From: Lasioglossum baleicum
Taxonomy: Eukaryota > Arthropoda > Insecta > Hymenoptera > Halictidae
Reading direction: 5' to 3'
Assembly: GCF_051020765.1 (NCBI RefSeq)
Contig: NW_027469286.1
Coordinates: 62,001 to 126,000 of the forward strand
DNA: 64,000 bases
Shown here: piece after piece, positions 35,595-48,355 of the stretch
How positions within the stretch are numbered: the stretch's first letter is position 1
Layout of the letters: every line of letters starts with the position of its first letter
Notes under the pieces: generated by a model
Databases searched by the model: none
Told to the model about the DNA's origin: nothing
What the model saw: only the letters and a program-made list of their open reading frames with translations
Program-made: the position numbers and the translations under genes

Positions 35595-36935
35595 CTAGTC
35601 GAGCAAATACACGTGCGAGAGGATGCATCCCGCAGGGTAGTCGAGTAAAAACACGTGCGAGAGGATGCATCCCGCAGGCTAGTCGAGTAAAAACACGTGC
35701 AAGAGGATGCTTCCCGCAGGCTAGTCGAGTAAAAACACGTGCGAGAGGATGCATCCCGCAGGCTAGTCGAGTAAAAACACGTGCGAGAGGATGCGTCCCG
35801 CAGGCTAGTCGAGCAAAAACACGTGCGAGAGGATGCATCCCGCAGGCTAGTCGAGCAAAAACACGTGCGAGAGGATACATCCCGCAGGCTAGTCGAGCAA
35901 AAACACGTGCGAGAGGATGCATCCCGCAGTCTAGTCGAGCAAAAACACGTGCGAGAGGATGCATCCCGCAGGCTAGTCGAGCAAAACCACGTGCGAGAGG
36001 ATGCATCCCGCAGGCTAGTCGAGTAAAAACACGTGCGAGAGGATGCATCCCGCAGGCTAGACGAGTAAAAACACGTGCAAGAGGATGCTTCCCGCAGGCT
36101 AGTCGAGTAAAAACACGTGCGAGAGGATGCATCCCGCAGGCTAGTCGAGTAAAAACACGTGCGAGAGGATGCTTCCCGCAGGCTAGTCGAGTAAAAACAC
36201 GTGCGAAAGGATGCATCCCGCAGGCTAGTCGAGCACAAACACGTGCGAGGTTTTGTGGGATGCGCATGCGCAGGTTTTGTGGGATGCGCATGCGCAGATT
36301 TTTTGGGATGCGCATGCGCAGGTTTTTTGGGATGCGCATGGCTAGTCGAGCAAAAACACGTGCGAGAGGATGCATCCCGCAGGCTAGTCGAGTAAAAACA
36401 CGTGCGAGAGGATGCATCCCGCAGGCTAGTCGAGTAAAAACACGTGCGAGAGGATGCATCCCGCAGGCTAGTGGAGTAAAAACACGTGCGAGAGGATGCA
36501 TCCCGCAGGCTAGTCGAATAAAAACACGTGCGAGACGATGCATCCCGCAGCCTAGACGAGTAAAAACACGTGCGAGAGGATGCATCCCGCAGGCTAGTCG
36601 AGTAAAAACACGTGCGAGGTTTTGTGGGATGCGCATGCGCAGGTTTTGTGGGATGCGCATGCGCAGGTTTTTTGGGATGCGCATGTGCAGGTTTTTTGGG
36701 ATGCGCATGGCTAGTCGAGCAAAAACACGTGCGAGAGGATGCATCCCGCAGGCTAGTCGAGTGAAAACACGTGCGAGAGGATGCATCCCGCAGGCTAGTC
36801 GAGTAAAAACACGTGCGAGGTTTTGTGGGATGCGCATACGCAGGTTTTGTGGGATGCGCATGCGCAGGTTTTTTGGGATGCGCATGCGCAGGTTTTTTGG
36901 GATGCGCATGCGCAGGTTTTTTGGGATGCGCATGG

Positions 36936-38136
36936 CTAGTCGAGCAAAAACACGTGCGAGAGGATGCATCCCGCAGGCTAGTCGAATAAAAACACGTGCG
37001 AGACGATGCATCCCGCAGGCTAGTCGAGTAAAAACACGTGCGAGAGGATGCATCCCGCAGGCTAGTCGAGTAGAAACACGTGCAAGAGGATGCTTCCCGC
37101 AGGCTAGTCGAGTAAAAACACGTGCGAGAGGATGCATCCCGCAGGCTAGTCGAGTAAAAACACGTGCGAGAGGATGCTTCCCGCAGGCTAGTCGAGTAAA
37201 AACACGTGCGAGAGGATGCATCCCGCATGCTAGTCGAGTAAAAACACGTGCAAGAGGATGCTTCCCGCAGGCTAGTCGAGTAAAAACACGTGCGAGAGGA
37301 TGCATCCCGCAGGCTAGTCGAGCAAAAACACGTGCGAGAGGATGCATCCCGCAGGCTAGTCGAGCAAAAACACGTGCGAGAGGATGCATCCCGCAGGCTA
37401 GTCGAGTAAAAACACGTGCGAGAGGATGCATCCTGCAGGCTAGTCGAGTAAAAACACGTGCGAGAGGATGCATCCCGCAGGCTAGTCGAGTAAAAACACG
37501 TGCGAGAGGATGCATCCCGCAGGGTAGTCGAGTAAAAACACGTGCGAGAGGATGCATCCCTCAGGCTAGTCGAGTAAAAACACGTGCAAGAGGATGCTTC
37601 CCGCAGGCTAGTCGAGTAAAAACACGTGCGAGAGGATGCATCCCGCAGGCTAGTCGAGTAAAAACACGTGCGAGAGGATGCGTCCCGCAGGCTAGTCGAG
37701 CAAAAACACGTGCGAGAGGATGCATCCCGCAGGCTAGTCGAGCAAAAACACGTGCGAGAGGATACATCCCGCAGGCTAGTCGAGCAAAAACACGTGCGAG
37801 AGGATGCATCCCGCAGTCTAGTCGAGCAAAAACACGTGCGAGAGGATGCATCCCGCAGGCTAGTCGAGCAAAACCACGTGCGAGAGGATGCATCCCGCAG
37901 GCTAGTCGAGTAAAAACACGTGCGAGAGGATGCATCCCGCAGGCTAGACGAGTAAAAACACGTGCAAGAGGATGCTTCCCGCAGGCTAGTCGAGTAAAAA
38001 CACGTGCGAGAGGATGCATCCCGCAGGCTAGTCGAGTAAAAACACGTGCGAGAGGATGCTTCCCGCAGGCTAGTCGAGTAAAAACACGTGCGAAAGGATG
38101 CATCCCGCAGGCTAGTCGAGCACAAACACGTGCGAG
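36936..38136. repeat. Longest measured pure unit-A tract (28 units plus a 25-bp head)
   Basis: This tract runs from CTAG after one B block to GCGAG before the next and measures 1,201 bp, exactly 28 x 42 + 25. Other tracts I measured fit the same rule: 1,159 bp (27 units) at 12,713-13,871, 25,612-26,770, 30,317-31,475 and 38,822-39,980; 1,033 bp (24) at 14,600-15,632 and 32,204-33,236; 991 bp (23) at 42,868-43,858; 907 bp (21) at 21,219-22,125; 739 bp (17) at 10,802-11,540 and 17,310-18,048; 697 bp (16) at 59,187-59,883; 613 bp (14) at 20,538-21,150 and 42,187-42,799. Individual units differ by one to three substitutions, which recur in fixed order. Each unit has one CACGTG, one AAAAA tract and, in the standard form, the 10-bp palindrome GGATGCATCC. 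Confidence 0.96.
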
Positions 38137-38184
38137 GTTTTGTGGGATGCGCATGCGCAGGTTTTGTGGGATGCGCATGCGCAG

Positions 38185-38193
38185 ATTTTTGGG
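38185..38193. other. T-run contraction (5 T)
   Basis: The GATTTTTTGGG B unit has only five T here (GCAGATTTTTGGG), a 1-bp loss seen nowhere else in that B subtype in my reading. Confidence 0.8.
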
Positions 38194-41100
38194 ATGCGCA
38201 TGCGCAGGTTTTTTGGGATGCGCATGGCTAGTCGAGCAAAAACACGTGCGAGAGGATGCATCCCGCAGGCTAGTCGAGTAAAAACACGTGCGAGAGGATG
38301 CATCCCGCAGGCTAGTCGAGTAAAAACACGTGCGAGAGGATGCATCCCGCAGGCTAGTGGAGTAAAAACACGTGCGAGAGGATGCATCCCGCAGGCTAGT
38401 CGAATAAAAACACGTGCGAGACGATGCATCCCGCAGCCTAGACGAGTAAAAACACGTGCGAGAGGATGCATCCCGCAGGCTAGTCGAGTAAAAACACGTG
38501 CGAGGTTTTGTGGGATGCGCATGCGCAGGTTTTGTGGGATGCGCATGCGCAGGTTTTTTGGGATGCGCATGTGCAGGTTTTTTGGGATGCGCATGGCTAG
38601 TCGAGCAAAAACACGTGCGAGAGGATGCATCCCGCAGGCTAGTCGAGTGAAAACACGTGCGAGAGGATGCATCCCGCAGGCTAGTCGAGTAAAAACACGT
38701 GCGAGGTTTTGTGGGATGCGCATACACAGGTTTTGTGGGATGCGCATGCGCAGGTTTTTTGGGATGCGCATGCGCAGGTTTTTTGGGATGCGCATGCGCA
38801 GGTTTTTTGGGATGCGCATGGCTAGTCGAGCAAAAACACGTGCGAGAGGATGCATCCCGCAGGCTAGTCGAATAAAAACACGTGCGAGACGATGCATCCC
38901 GCAGGCTAGTCGAGTAAAAACACGTGCGAGAGGATGCATCCCGCAGGCTAGTCGAGTAGAAACACGTGCAAGAGGATGCTTCCCGCAGGCTAGTCGAGTA
39001 AAAACACGTGCGAGAGGATGCATCCCGCAGGCTAGTCGAGTAAAAACACGTGCGAGAGGATGCTTCCCGCAGGCTAGTCGAGTAAAAACACGTGCGAGAG
39101 GATGCATCCCGCATGCTAGTCGAGTAAAAACACGTGCAAGAGGATGCTTCCCGCAGGCTAGTCGAGTAAAAACACGTGCGAGAGGATGCATCCCGCAGGC
39201 TAGTCGAGCAAAAACACGTGCGAGAGGATGCATCCCGCAGGCTAGTCGAGCAAAAACACGTGCGAGAGGATGCATCCCGCAGGCTAGTCGAGTAAAAACA
39301 CGTGCGAGAGGATGCATCCTGCAGGCTAGTCGAGTAAAAACACGTGCGAGAGGATGCATCCCGCAGGCTAGTCGAGTAAAAACACGTGCGAGAGGATGCA
39401 TCCCGCAGTCTAGTCGAGCAAAAACACGTGCGAGAGGATGCATCCCGCAGGCTAGTCGAGCAAAACCACGTGCGAGAGGATGCATCCCGCAGGCTAGTCG
39501 AGTAAAAACACGTGCGAGAGGATGCATCCCGCAGGCTAGTCGAGTAAAAACACGTGCAAGAGGATGCTTCCCGCAGGCTAGTCGAGTAAAAACACGTGCG
39601 AGAGGATGCATCCCGCAGGCTAGTCGAGTAAAAACACGTGCGAGAGGATGCATCCCGCAGGCTAGTCGAGTAAAAACACGTGCGAGAGGATGCATCCCGC
39701 AGGCTAGTCGAGTAAAAACACGTGCGAGAGGATGCATCCCGCAGGCTAGTGGAGTAAAAACACGTGCGAGAGGATGCATCCCGCAGGCTAGTCGAATAAA
39801 AACACGTGCGAGACGATGCATCCCGCAGCCTAGACGAGTAAAAACACGTGCGAGAGGATGCATCCCGCAGGCTAGTCGAGTAAAAACACGTGCGAGAGGA
39901 TGCATCCCGCAGGCTAGTCGAGTAAAAACACGTGCGAGAGGATGCATCCCGCAGGCTAGTCGAGTAAAAACACGTGCGAGGTTTTGTGGGATGCGCATGC
40001 GCAGGTTTTGTGGGATGCGCATGCGCAGGTTTTTTGGGATGCGCATGTGCAGGTTTTTTGGGATGCGCATGGCTAGTCGAGCAAAAACACGTGCGAGAGG
40101 ATGCATCCCGCAGGCTAGTCGAGTGTAAACACGTGCGAGAGGATGCATCCCGCAGGCTAGTCGAGTAAAAACACGTGCGAGGTTTTGTGGGATGCGCATA
40201 CGCAGGTTTTGTGGGATGCGCATGCGCAGGTTTTTTGGGATGCGCATGCGCAGGTTTTTTGGGATGCGCATGCGCAGGTTTTTTGGGATGCGCATGGCTA
40301 GTCGAGCAAAAACACGTGCGAGAGGATGCATCCCGCAGGGTAGTCGAGTAAAAACACGTGCGAGAGGATGCATCCCGCAGGCTAGTCGAGTAAAAACACG
40401 TGCGAGAGGATGCATCCCGCAGGCTAGTCGAGCACAAACACGTGCGAGAGGATGCATCCCGCAGGCTAGTCGAGTAAAAACACGTGCGAAAGGATGCATC
40501 CCGCAGGCTAGTCGAGCACAAACACGTGCGAGGTTTTGTGGGATGCGCATGCGCAGGTTTTGTGGGATGCGCATGCGCAGATTTTTTGGGATGCGCATGC
40601 GCAGGTTTTTTGGGATGCGCATGGCTAGTCGAGCAAAAACACGTGCGAGAGGATGCATCCCGCAGGCTAGTCGAGTAAAAACACGTGCGAGAGGATGCAT
40701 CCCGCAGGCTAGTCGAGTAAAAACACGTGCGAGAGGATGCATCCCGCAGGCTAGTCGAGTAAAAACACGTGCGAGAGGATGCATCCCGCAGGCTAGTCGA
40801 GTAAAAACACGTGCGAGGTTTTGTGGGATGCGCATGCGCAGGTTTTGTGGGATGCGCATGCGCAGGTTTTTTGGGATGCGCATGTGCAGGTTTTTTGGGA
40901 TGCGCATGGCTAGTCGAGCACAAACACGTGCGAGAGGATGCATCCCGCAGGCTAGTCGAGTAAAAACACGTGCGAGAGGATGCGTCCCGCAGGCTAGTCG
41001 AGCAAAAACACGTGCGAGAGGATGCATCCCGCAGGCTAGTCGAGCAAAAAACACGTGCGAGAGGATGCATCCCGCAGGCTAGTCGAGCAAAACCACGTGC

Positions 41101-41887
41101 GAGAGGATGCATCCCGCAGGCTAGTCGAGTAAAAACACGTGCTAGAGGATGCATCCTGCAGGCTAGTCGAGTAAAAACACGAGCGAGAGGATGCATCCCG
41201 CAGGCTAGTCGAGTAAAAACACGTGCGAGAGGATGCATCCCGCAGGCTAGTCGAGTAAAAACACGTGCAAGAGGATGCTTCCCGCAGGCTAGTCGAGTAA
41301 AAACACGTGCGAGAGGATGCATCCCGCAGGCTAGTCGAGTAAAAACACGTGCGAGAGGATGCTTCCCGCAGGCTAGTCGAGTAAAAACACGTGCGAAAGG
41401 ATGCATCCCGCAGGCTAGTCGAGCACAAACACGTGCGAGGTTTTGTGGGATGCGCATGCGCAGGTTTTGTGGGATGCGCATGCGCAGATTTTTTGGGATG
41501 CGCATGCGCAGGTTTTTTGGGATGCGCATGGCTAGTCGAGCAAAAACACGTGCGAGAGGATGCATCCCGCAGGCTAGTCGAGTAAAAACACGTGCGAGAG
41601 GATGCATCCCGCAGGCTAGTCGAGTAAAAACACGTGCGAGAGGATGCATCCCGCAGGCTAGTGGAGTAAAAACACGTGCGAGAGGATGCATCCCGCAGGC
41701 TAGTCGAATAAAAACACGTGCGAGACGATGCATCCCGCAGCCTAGACGAGTAAAAACACGTGCGAGAGGATGCATCCCGCAGGCTAGTCGAGTAAAAACA
41801 CGTGCGAGAGGATGCATCCCGCAGGCTAGTCGAGTAAAAACACGTGCGAGAGGATGCATCCCGCAGGCTAGTCGAGTAAAAACACGT

Positions 41888-41905
41888 GCGAGTTTTTTGT
41901 GGGAT
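41888..41905. other. Irregular A/B join (GCGAGTTTTTTGTGGG)
   Basis: The head-to-block junction normally reads GCGAGGTTTTGTGGG. Here the second G is replaced and one T is added, giving a 1-bp longer join. It is unique in the window. Confidence 0.85.
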
Positions 41906-42769
41906 GCGCATGCGCAGGTTTTGTGGGATGCGCATGCGCAGGTTTTTTGGGATGCGCATGTGCAGGTTTTTTGGGATGCGCATGGCTAGTCGAGCAAAAA
42001 CACGTGCGAGAGGATGCATCCCGCAGGCTAGTCGAGTGAAAACACGTGCGAGAGGATGCATCCCGCAGGCTAGTCGAGTAAAAACACGTGCGAGGTTTTG
42101 TGGGATGCGCATACGCAGGTTTTGTGGGATGCGCATGCGCAGGTTTTTTGGGATGCGCATGCGCAGGTTTTTTGGGATGCGCATGGCTAGTCGAGCAAAA
42201 ACACGTGCGAGAGGATGCATCCCGCAGGGTAGTCGAGTAAAAACACGTGCGAGAGGATGCATCCCGCAGGCTAGTCGAGTAAAAACACGTGCGAGAGGAT
42301 GCATCCCGCAGGCTAGTCGAGTAGAAACACGTGCAAGAGGATGCTTCCCGCAGGCTAGTCGAGTAAAAACACGTGCGAGAGGATGCATCCCGCAGGCTAG
42401 TCGAGTAAAAACACGTGCGAGAGGATGCTTCCCGCAGGCTAGTCGAGTAAAAACACGTGCGAGAGGATGCATCCCGCATGCTAGTCGAGTAAAAACACGT
42501 GCAAGAGGATGCTTCCCGCAGGCTAGTCGAGTAAAAACACGTGCGAGAGGATGCATCCCGCAGGCTAGTCGAGCAAAAACACGTGCGAGAGGATGCATCC
42601 CGCAGGCTAGTCGAGCAAAAACACGTGCGAGAGGATGCATCCCGCAGGCTAGTCGAGTAAAAACACGTGCGAGAGGATGCATCCTGCAGGCTAGTCGAGT
42701 AAAAACACGTGCGAGAGGATGCATCCCGCAGGCTAGTCGAGTAAAAACACGTGCGAGAGGATGCATCCC

Positions 42770-43660
42770 GCAGGCTAGTCGAGTAAAAACACTTGCGAGG
42801 TTTCGTGGAATGCGCATGCGCAGGTTTCGTGGGATGCGCATGCGCAGGTTTTTTGGGATGCGCATGGCTAGTCGAGCAAATACACGTGCGAGAGGATGCA
42901 TCCCGCAGGGTAGTCGAGTAAAAACACATGCGAGAGGATGCATCCCGCAGGCTAGTCGAGTAAAAACACGTGCAAGAGGATGCTTCCCGCAGGCAAGTCG
43001 AGTAAAAACACGTGCGAGAGGATGCATCCCGCAGGCTAGTCGAGTAAAAACACGTGCGAGAGGATGCGTCCCGCAGGCTAGTCGAGCAAAAACACGTGCG
43101 AGAGGATGCATCCCGCAGGCTAGTCGAGCAAAAACACGTGCGAGAGGATGCATCCCGCAGGCTAGTCGAGCAAAAACACGTGCGAGAGGATGCATCCCGC
43201 AGTCTAGTCGAGCAAAAACACGTGCGAGAGGATGCATCCCGCTGGCTAGTCGAGCAAAACCACGTGCGAGAGGATGCATCCCGCAGGCTAGTCGAGTAAA
43301 AACACGTGCGAGAGGATGCATCCCGCAGGCTAGTCGAGTAAAAACACGTGCAAGAGGATGCTTCCCGCAGGCTAGTCGAGTAAAAACACGTGCGAGAGGA
43401 TGCATCCCGCAGGCTAGTCGAGTAAAAACACGTGCGAGAGGATGCATCCCGCAGGCTAGTCGAGTAAAAACACGTGCGAGAGGATGCATCCCGCAGGCTA
43501 GTCGAGTAAAAACACGTGCGAGAGGATGTATCCCGCAGGCTAGTGGAGTAAAAACACGTGCGAGAGGATGCATCCCGCAGGCTAGTCGAATAAAAACACG
43601 TGCGAGACGATGCATCCCGCAGCCTAGACGAGTAAAAACACGTGCGAGAGGATGCATCCC
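42770..43660. repeat. 0.9-kb segment shared with 21,120-22,010 (offset 21,649)
   Basis: Both places carry the only two GTTTCGTGGAATG units of the window (near 21,150 and 42,800), followed by the same unit order. In this copy the GAATAAAAACACG/GACGATGC/GCCTAGACGAG pair is doubled (near 43,586 and 43,670). Confidence 0.85.
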
Positions 43661-44559
43661 GCAGGCTAGTCGAATAAAAACACGTGCGAGACGATGCATC
43701 CCGCAGCCTAGACGAGTAAAAACACGTGCGAGAGGATGCATCCCGCAGGCTAGTCGAGTAAAAACACGTGCGAGAGGATGCATCCCGCAGGCTAGTCGAG
43801 TAAAAACACGTGCGAGAGGATGCATCCCGCAGGCTAGTCGAGTAAAAACACGTGCGAGGTTTTGTGGGATGCGCATGCGCAGGTTTTGTGGGATGCGCAT
43901 GCGCAGGTTTTTTGGGATGCGCATGTGCAGGTTTTTTGGGATGCGCATGGCTAGTCGAGCAAAAACACGTGCGAGAGGATGCATCCCGCAGGCTATTCGA
44001 GTGAAAACACGTGCGAGAGGATGCATCCCGCAGGCTAGTCGAGTAAAAACACGTGCGAGGTTTTGTGGGATGCGCATACGCAGGTTTTGTGGGATGCGCA
44101 TGCGCAGGTCTTTTGGGATGCGCATGCGCAGGTTTTTTGGGATGCGCATGCGCAGGTTTTTTGGGATGCGCATGGCTAGTCGAGCAAAAACACGTGCGAG
44201 AGGATGCATCCCGCAGGGTAGTCGAGTAAAAACACGTGCGAGAGGATGCATCCCGCAGGCTAGTCGAGTAAAAACACGTGCGAGAGGATGCATCCCGCAG
44301 GCTAGTCGAGCACAAACACGTGCGAGAGGATGCATCCCGCAGGCTAGTCGAGTAAAAACACGTGCGAAAGGATGCATCCCGCAGGCTAGTCGAGCACAAA
44401 CACGTGCGAGGTTTTGTGGGATGCGCATGCGCAGGTTTTGTGGGATGCGCATGCGCAGATTTTTTGGGATGCGCATGCGCAGGTTTTTTGGGATGCGCAT
44501 GGCTAGTCGAGCAAAAACACGTGCGAGAGGATGCATCCCGCAGGCTAGTCGAGTAAAAA

Positions 44560-45318
44560 CACTTGCGAGGTTTCGTGGGATGCGCATGCGCAGGTTTCGT
44601 GGGATGCGCATGCGCAGGTTTTTTGGGATGCGCATGGCTAGTCGAGCAAATACACGTGCGAGAGGATGCATCCCGCAGGGTAGTCGAGTAAAAACACGTG
44701 CGAGAGGATGCATCCCGCAGGCTAGTCGAGTAAAAACACGTGCGAGAGGATGCATCCCGCAGGCTAGTCGAGTAGAAACACGTGCAAGAGGATGCTTCCC
44801 GCAGGCTAGTCGAGTAAAAACACGTGCGAGAGGATGCATCCCGCAGGCTAGTCGAGTAAAAACACGTGCGAGAGGATGCTTCCCGCAGGCTAGTCGAGTA
44901 AAAACACGTGCGAGAGGATGCATCCCGCATGCTAGTCGAGTAAAAACACGTGCAAGAGGATGCTTCCCGCAGGCTAGTCGAGTAAAAACACGTGCGAGAG
45001 GATGCATCCCGCAGGCTAGTCGAGCAAAAACACGTGCGAGAGGATGCATCCCGCAGGCTAGTCGAGCAAAAACACGTGCGAGAGGATGCATCCCGCAGGC
45101 TAGTCGAGTAAAAACACGTGCGAGAGGATGCATCCTGCAGGCTAGTCGAGTAAAAACACGTGCGAGAGGATGCATCCCGCAGGCTAGTCGAGTAAAAACA
45201 CGTGCGAGAGGATGCATCCCGCAGGCTAGTCGAGTAAAAACACTTGCGAGGTTTCGTGGGATGCGCATGCGCAGGTTTCGTGGGATGCGCATGCGCAGGT
45301 TTTTTGGGATGCGCATGG
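44560..45318. repeat. Pair of CACTTG/TTTCG blocks, 681-bp spacing (44,560 and 45,241)
   Basis: Spacing and internal order match the pair at 34,836, with cassette H at 44,764-45,141. Confidence 0.92.
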
Positions 45319-46303
45319 CTAGTCGAGCAAATACACGTGCGAGAGGATGCATCCCGCAGGGTAGTCGAGTAAAAACACGTGCGAGAGGATGCATCCCGCA
45401 GGCTAGTCGAGTAAAAACACGTGCGAGAGGATGCTTCCTGCAGGCTAGTCGAGTAAAAACACGTGCGAAAGGATGCATCCCGCAGGCTAGTCGAGCACAA
45501 ACACGTGCGAGGTTTTGTGGGATGCGCATGCGCAGGTTTTGTGGGATGCGCATGCGCAGATTTTTTGGGATGCGCATGCGCAGGTTTTTTGGGATGCGCA
45601 TGGCTAGTCGAGCAAAAACACGTGCGAGAGGATGCATCCCGCAGGCTAGTCGAGTAAAAACACGTGCGAGAGGATGCATCCCGCAGGCTAGTGGAGTAAA
45701 AACACGTGCGAGGTTTTGTGGGATGCGCATGCGCAGGTTTTGTGGGATGCGCATGCGCAGGTTTTTTGGGATGCGCATGTGCAGGTTTTTTGGGATGCGC
45801 ATGGCTAGTCGAGCAAAAACACGTGCGAGAGGATGCATCCCGCAGGCTAGTCGAGTGAAAACACGTGCGAGAGGATGCATCCCGCAGGCTAGTCGAGTAA
45901 AAACACGTGCGAGGTTTTGTGGGATGCGCATACGCAGGTTTTGTGGGATGCGCATGCGCAGGTTTTTTGGGATGCGCATGCGCAGGTTTTTTGGGATGCG
46001 CATGCGCAGGTTTTTTGGGATGCGCATGGCTAGTCGAGCAAAAACACGTGCGAGAGGATGCATCCCGCAGGGTAGTCGAGTAAAAACACGTGCGAGAGGA
46101 TGCATCCCGCAGGCTAGTCGAGCACAAACACGTGCGAGAGGATGCATCCCGCAGGCTAGTCGAGCAAAAACACGTGCGAGAGGATGCATCCCGCAGGCTA
46201 GTCGAGTAAAAACACGTGCGAAAGGATGCATCCCGCAGGCTAGTCGAGCACAAACACGTGCGAGGTTTTGTGGGATGCGCATGCGCAGGTTTTGTGGGAT
46301 GCG

Positions 46304-46369
46304 CATTGCGCAAATTTTTTGGGATGCGCATGCGCAGGTTTTTTTTTGGGATGCGCATGGCTAGTAGAG
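46304..46369. repeat. X landmark block, copy 8
   Basis: Carries the linked X changes. It lies near the right end of the first copy of the 3,796-bp duplication. Confidence 0.95.
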
Positions 46370-48355
46370 CAAAAACACGTGCGAGAGGATGCATCCCGCA
46401 GGCTAGTCGAGCAAAAACACGTGCGAGAGGATGCATCCCGCAGGCTAGTCGAGTAAAAACACGTGCGAAAGGATGCATCCCGCAGGCTAGTCGAGCACAA
46501 ACACGTGCGAGGTTTTGTGGGATGCGCATGCGCAGGTTTTGTGGGATGCGCATGCGCAGATTTTTTGGGACGCGCATGCGCAGGTTTTTTGGGATGCGCA
46601 TGGCTAGTCGAGCAAAAACACGTGCGAGAGGATGCATCCCGCAGGCTAGTCGAGTAAAAACACGTGCGAGGTTTTGTGGGATGCGCATGCGCAGGTTTTT
46701 TGGGATGCGCATGCCTAGGCGAGCAAAAACACGTGCGAGAGGATGCATCCCGCAGGCTAGTCGAGCAAAAACACGTGCGAAAGGATGCATCCCGCAGGCT
46801 GGTCGAGCAAAAACACGTGCGAGAGGATGCACCCCGCAGGCTAGTCGAGCAAAAACACGTGCGAGAGGATGCATCCCGCAGGCTAGTCGAGTAAAAACAC
46901 GTGCGAGAAGATGCATCCCGCAGGCTAGTCGAGCACAAACACGTGCGAGAGGATGCATCCCGCAGGCTAGTCGAGCAAAAACACGTGCGAGAGGATGCAT
47001 CCCACAGGCTAGTCGAGTAAAAACACGTGCGAAAGGATGCATCCCGCAGGCTAGTCGAGCACAAACACGTGCGAGAGGATGCATCCCGCAGGCTAGTCGA
47101 GCAAAAACACGTGCGAGAGGATGCATCCCGCAGGCTAGTCGAGTAAAAACACGTGCGAAAGGATGCATCCCGCAGGCTAGTCGAGCACAAACACGTGCGA
47201 GGTTTTGTGGGATGCGCATGCGCAGGTTTTGTGGGATGCGCATGCGCAGATTTCTTGGGATGCGCATGCGCAGGTTTTTTGGGATGCGCATGGCTAGTCG
47301 AGCAAAAACACGTGCGAGAGGATGCATCCCGCAGGCTAGTCGAGTAAAAACACGTGCGAGAGGATGCATCCCGCAGGCTAGTCGAATAAAAACACGTGCG
47401 AGACGATGCATCCCGCAGCCTAGACGAGTAAAAACACGTGCGAGAGGATGCATCCCGCAGGCTAGTCGAATAAAAACACGTGCGAGACGATGCATCCCGC
47501 AGCCTAGACGAGTAAAAACACGTGCGAGGGGATGCATCCCGCAGGCTAGTCGAGTAAAAACACGTGCGAGAGGATGCATCCCGCAGGCTAGTCGAGTAAA
47601 AACACGTGCGAGAGGATGCATCCCGCAGGCTAGTCGAGTAAAAACACGTGCGAGGTTTTGTGGGATGCGCATGCGCAGGTTTTGTGGGATGCGCATGCGC
47701 AGGTTTTTTGGGATGCGCATGTGCAGGTTTTTTGGGATGCGCATGGCTAGTCGAGCAAAAACACGTGCGAGAGGATGCATCCCGCAGGCTATTCGAGTGA
47801 AAACACGTGCGAGAGGATGCATCCCGCAGGCTAGTCGAGTAAAAACACGTGCGAGGTTTTGTGGGATGCGCATACGCAGGTTTTGTGGGATGCGCATGCG
47901 CAGGTCTTTTGGGATGCGCATGCGCAGGTTTTTTGGGATGCGCATGCGCAGGTTTTTTGGGATGCGCATGGCTAGTCGAGCAAAAACACGTGCGAGAGGA
48001 TGCATCCCGCAGGGTAGTCGAGTAAAAACACGTGCGAGAGGATGCATCCCGCAGGCTAGTCGAGTAAAAACACGTGCGAGAGGATGCATCCCGCAGGCTA
48101 GTCGAGCACAAACACGTGCGAGAGGATGCATCCCGCAGGCTAGTCGAGTAAAAACACGTGCGAAAGGATGCATCCCGCAGGCTAGTCGAGCACAAACACG
48201 TGCGAGGTTTTGTGGGATGCGCATGCGCAGGTTTTGTGGGATGCGCATGCGCAGATTTTTTGGGATGCGCATGCGCAGGTTTTTTGGGATGCGCATGGCT
48301 AGTCGAGCAAAAACACGTGCGAGAGGATGCATCCCGCAGGCTAGTCGAGTAAAAA

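Larger units (their letters stand above)
28870..41060. repeat. 12-kb higher-order duplicate of about 11,270-23,220
   Basis: Offsets move in small steps along the pair: +17,604 from about 11,270 to 17,380; +18,284/18,285 for 17,496 to about 21,120; +17,855 after a 429-bp loss near 39,405; +17,831 for 22,653 to 23,220, one B unit less. The six-A marker (23,215 versus 41,046) falls at the right end. The step sizes are sums of 24- and 42-bp units plus block bodies and heads. Confidence 0.85.
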
